A DNA stretch of 64,000 bases from Zingiber officinale (taxonomy: Eukaryota > Streptophyta > Magnoliopsida > Zingiberales > Zingiberaceae). The notes beneath the pieces are model-generated. The model saw only the letters and a list, made by a program, of their open reading frames with translations, was not told the origin of the DNA and made no database searches. The stretch covers positions 9,447,705-9,511,704 of the forward strand of contig NC_055987.1 in the NCBI RefSeq assembly GCF_018446385.1. Direction: 5' to 3'. Position 1 is the stretch's first letter. Each line of letters begins with the position of its first letter. The translations under genes were made by a program, and so were the position numbers. Positions 60,881 through 64,000 of this stretch are shown here, one piece after another.

Positions 60881-61369
60881 ATGGCGCCCAGCGAGGGGAG
60901 GCGCAGCAACGTCTGCATCTGGCTCATCTCCTGCCTCTTCTTCCTCGTCCTCCTCGCCGGCGGAGGCTTCCTCGTCCTGTACATCACCTTGCCGGAAACA
61001 GAGGACGCGATTTGGCTCCCCATCGCAGGGATCATCCTGGTGGCCATTCCATGGGTCTTTTGGACCATAACGTGCATTTACCAATCCATCAAGGTGAGAA
61101 ACGGAGGAGAGAAGCAGCCGGCGGCTAAAGCTTCAGCGCTTAATTCCCCGGTGGCGGCCGCCGCCCATGACTCGCCGGTCAATTCCCCAGGCGGCGAGAG
61201 AAAAGTGCGGTTCGGCAATGCGACCGTCACAGGCGAGACCGGGAAGACATCGGAGGGCGAGAAGGCCGATAACGGAGGCTCGACGAATGCCAGGAGCGAC
61301 GGTGAATCGTCGCTCAACTCGCACGAAAGCGAAGCGCCGCTGGCTTTCTCGACGTCATCAGCCGCGTGA
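60881..61369 (+). CDS. Small two-pass membrane protein, plant-specific, function unknown
   Basis: A single-exon 162-aa protein. Residues 1-9 are short and polar with Arg. A first membrane span follows (about 11-36, CIWLISCLFFLVLLAGGG and on), then a short acidic loop (LPETEDA), then a second span (about 44-67, WLPIAGIILVAIPWVFW). The remaining ~95 residues are a Ser/Ala/Gly-rich, probably disordered tail with SP motifs (NSPVAAAA, DSPVNSPGGERKVRFG) that could be phosphorylated. The layout resembles short plant membrane proteins of unknown role, such as Arabidopsis At1g70780/At1g23150, though this is from memory. The ATG at 60881 directly precedes the GC-rich coding block. Two spans imply that both ends face the same side. 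Confidence 0.82.
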   Translation: MAPSEGRRSNVCIWLISCLFFLVLLAGGGFLVLYITLPETEDAIWLPIAGIILVAIPWVFWTITCIYQSIKVRNGGEKQPAAKASALNSPVAAAAHDSPVNSPGGERKVRFGNATVTGETGKTSEGEKADNGGSTNARSDGESSLNSHESEAPLAFSTSSAA

Positions 61370-61953
61370 AGTGCTGACAGATTTTAAAAATTACAGCTTT
61401 TTTACCGAACCGCTATGTAATTTTGTCAATTATTCAAATCACGTACGTAATTTTAAAAATTACAAAATCACATATTTGATATATATTTTTTTTCCCCTCT
61501 GCATTATCCCGTCCTCGTCCAAGTTTGTTCTCGTTCTAAGCAATGGAGAGAATTGAATCCTTCCCATTCCGAATCCAACGACTTTTTCGTTTTCCCATAA
61601 AAAAGAACTCCCAACGAAATTGCAAAGTCTCTTCCTCGTAAAAATCGTAAAACCCTAACTGCCCCCTGTGTTTCTATTGTGTCGTCTTCCGGCCGAAGCT
61701 CTTGCATCACCGACTTCTTCGCTTCTACCGGCGTCTTTGTTCTCCGATAGTTTTGAAGTCCAGTTCTTATCCTTCATTGGATGTTGTGTTCCTAGAAATT
61801 TTGAGGTTCGACTTCGGCTTCATCACCTTCACTACGTTAGCTCCTTCTTGTCTCACCGCATAAGCTTGTCCTTCCCGTCGTGTGACCTCGGGTAAAAAGC
61901 TTTCATCCCGTTACAAACTCTGTTTTTTGATTCGTAATCCAACTGTAAAATAA
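61370..61953 (+). other. Possible start of another gene: telo-box and leader-like exon
   Basis: After the 3' UTR of the membrane protein gene, a telo-box AAACCCTAA (61650-61658) is followed by about 230 bp of pyrimidine-rich, balanced sequence. It ends in a donor-like CTCGG/GTAAAA near 61891. This is the look of a plant 5' non-coding first exon, and telo-boxes favour housekeeping genes. No downstream coding exon was found in the window, so this is a hypothesis. Confidence 0.35.
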
Positions 61954-62157
61954 GGGGGTATTTGATTCATCCCGTTTGATAGTAGGGTGGAATCAGAATA
62001 AGGATGGAAATGAAACCCATCAAGTTATATGAGTTTGGTTGATTCCCATAAATTTAGTAATTATTCCCAAAATGTTATTCCCAATCCCACAATCCAAACA
62101 CTATCTTTTACTATCATTCCATTCCCTCATTCCCAAACCCATCAACCAAACACCCCC
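61954..62157. mobile_element. Tourist-like (Harbinger) MITE, 204 bp, TAA target duplication
   Basis: The ends GGGGGTATTTGATTCAT and the inverse of ATCAACCAAACACCCCC form the terminal repeats. TAA flanks it on both sides (61951-61953 and 62158-62160). Size, ends and duplication fit Tourist-type MITEs, which often settle near genes. An 89-codon frame starting at 62039 runs through it and is not a gene. Confidence 0.9.
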
Positions 62158-62160
62158 TAA

Positions 62161-63019
62161 GTCATATAGGACAATACCGAAAGCATTCATCATCATCTCC
62201 AAAGATAATTTTTATATTATAAAGTTGTTTTCTTGTGTTTTTAAAAATTTTATTTATTTTAATACCCTTATTATAATTGAATTTAACTTAGTTTTAGTTA
62301 TATTATGAACTTAGTTTTCCGAAAGTTATGTGATCGAATTGTTTAAGTAATATTATCTAGCTATTTCATTGAGCTTTATTTAAGAAAACACATTATTTTA
62401 GTTGTTTAATATTGGTTGGATTATTTGTACACAATTATCTAACATATACATATTTAGTTGTGATGTATTATATTTAACTATGTTAATACTATTTAGATGA
62501 ATTATGTAAAATATACTTAATCTAAATAGCGGATTTTGTTTTTTTTCTATATCATACTTTCTACCTACAATGTGATAAGGATCTCCTAATCTAAATAGGT
62601 TATATCATCTCTAACCTACCCTTTATGTGCATACAGATCTCATCGTGTTGTTTTACTTAGTTGATCAAACTTAGTTTAATTTATCTCCAAATTTAATATT
62701 TTTTTTAACTTAATTTTACAAAAGATATTTGATTGAATTTTAATTGATTGTTTTTATTATACAATAAGAAATTTAAAAAAAAATCATATCTAGTTCTGTA
62801 ACTGAGATCTTACATTGGATTAGTAAGTTAGGATATTTTATAGAATTTTATTCTGAAACTTCTACAAAGGGAAAGGCAAAGGGAGGAAAGGGTCATTCAG
62901 GAGTTATTCTTCATGGAAAACATAGTGTTATAAGGAGTAGCCAATTTGCGTCATTCCTCTCCATAGCAAAAATTTGACATCTTGGGGGATTACTAGTAAA
63001 CATATCTAAGAATTGGGAT
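62161..63019. other. AT-rich DNA, no gene named
   Basis: Mostly AT-rich and non-coding. Around 62870-63019 the plus strand becomes more protein-like (GKGRKGHSGVILHGKHS) and leads into the duplicated block that follows. Confidence 0.4.
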
Positions 63020-63377
63020 GTGGAAGGAAATATATTCAAATTCTCCAATGTGACTGTGTCCTCCACAACCAAAAATATAACATTATTGCTTAGAATCCCA
63101 GATAGAGGCAGACATGTCTAGATGGATTACAATATTGCTTTTGGTGTATTATTCGAAATATTTTTTATAAGGAAAGAATTAAATTAATCCAGATGTGGAA
63201 GCAAAGATATTCAAATTCTCCAACATGATTGTGTCCTTCACAACCAACGATATAACATTATTGCTTAGAATCTCAAATAGAAGTAGACATGTCTAGATGT
63301 ATTACAATGTTGCTTCTAGTGCATTATTTGAAACATTTTTTTGCAAGGAAAGAATTAAATTGATCCATATTGGAAAA
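63010..63377 (+). pseudogene. Tandemly duplicated worn coding fragment, weakly plant-mobile-domain-like
   Basis: Two adjacent ~178-bp copies (from about 63019 and 63197) share ATATTCAAATTCTCCAA, TATAACATTATTGCTTAGAAT and GTAGACATGTCTAGATG-like words. In the first copy one frame reads W-DVEGNIFKF followed by TKNITLLLRIPDRGR. That weakly recalls the plant mobile domain pattern (W-x-F-x-F, then T-x-D-V-x-LLLG-I-P-x-x-G) found in transposon-derived proteins. Both copies contain stops. The family call is tentative and the duplication is certain. Confidence 0.45.
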
Positions 63378-64000
63378 TCTATTAAGGAAATATTCTCTTT
63401 GAGTTGATTTAGATATGGATGTTTTGCTATTTTTGTAAATTTAATATTTTATATCTTTTTTCGTTTGTTTTGTTTGCTTCTATTGTCGATGATTTCGACA
63501 ACCTACAAAGTTATAGTTGGGTTGAGGTAATATGTAATTATATAGCTCTTCAATTCTCAATATTTAGGGATGATTTTGCATCAAACTCCTAGCCCTATCC
63601 TCTATCATATACAAAGGGATTTGTTGGTCTACTTATTGTAAGTTTTGATTAGTTAGTTAATTTATTTCATAAATATATAATACTATCTAATTGTTAAATT
63701 ATGACACAGGCTTGATTTCTTGAGCATGTTTCTATTCAACTGGCAAGCAACATGGTAACATCGAGGATAAGTAAGTGAATGTCTACTTATTCTCGTAGAA
63801 ATGAAGTAAAGACTAAGTTAGCAAGAGTCTTATCTACCAGCTAACCATTATGTGTATTTCTACCATTGCTAAATACATGTTATATAATTAAATGTTTTTA
63901 ATTAATTATGTAATATTATTATTGATATTCTCCCTAATCCTGAGGAAGTTCATTTACTTGGGACCCCCCCCCCCCCTTCATTTAATATGAGTCTACACTA
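63378..64000. other. AT-rich DNA at the window edge; poly-C run
   Basis: No coding signal is seen. A run of about 13 C (63965-63977) stands near the right edge; it may be a real homopolymer or a sequencing or assembly slip. Confidence 0.5.

Noticed and set aside
62039-62308. 89-codon frame
   Set aside because: It starts inside the Tourist-like MITE and continues into AT-rich DNA.
63965-63977. Poly-C run as a regulatory element
   Set aside because: A lone homopolymer near the window edge; an artefact or chance cannot be excluded.

Overview
This window looks like nuclear DNA of a flowering plant, most likely a non-grass monocot (possibly Zingiberales; the order is a guess). The evidence is spliced plant-type genes with GC-rich exons in an AT-rich background, plant-only families (R2R3-MYB, U-box/ARM ligase, LRR receptor kinase, plastid E2), and heavy loads of LTR retrotransposons, MITEs and tRNA-derived SINEs.

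Layout. 1-9 kb: AT-rich DNA with two SINEs, an R2R3-MYB gene of the MYB52/54/56 type (2736-3653) and a Harbinger-type MITE holding a second MITE. 9.2-11.4 kb: a six-exon gene of the isocitrate lyase/PEP mutase superfamily. 12.3-13.5 kb: an intronless U-box E3 ligase gene on the minus strand. 13.5-21.4 kb: repeats, a textbook Mutator-type MITE, a decayed LRR-kinase copy and a segment present three times. 21.4-30 kb: retroelement remains, two solo LTRs, an unusual array of palindromic GTAGCAGCTAC words and one end of a CACTA transposon. 31.4-34.8 kb: an intact LRR receptor-like kinase gene that reads as a pseudokinase. 35.6-40.7 kb: the plastid pyruvate dehydrogenase E2 gene on the minus strand, with a repeat-rich 3.4-kb intron. 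41.2-60.3 kb: one large Gypsy (Tat-like) fossil holding a chain of nested elements up to four deep, each step supported by repeats at its ends or by an empty-site copy. 60.9-61.4 kb: a small two-pass membrane protein gene. 61.6-64 kb: a possible gene start with a telo-box, a Tourist-like MITE and a tandem duplication.

The six host genes are unrelated neighbours and not an operon or metabolic cluster. The clearest gene-family event is the LRR kinase (31462-34772) and its decayed same-strand copy 12 kb upstream. The most unusual structural signals are the palindromic word arrays: one free-standing (23.3-26.0 kb), and others inside at least four unrelated LTR families. I found no CRISPR array, rRNA gene or convincing tRNA gene. 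All alignments were made by eye, so boundaries given as approximate may shift by several bases.
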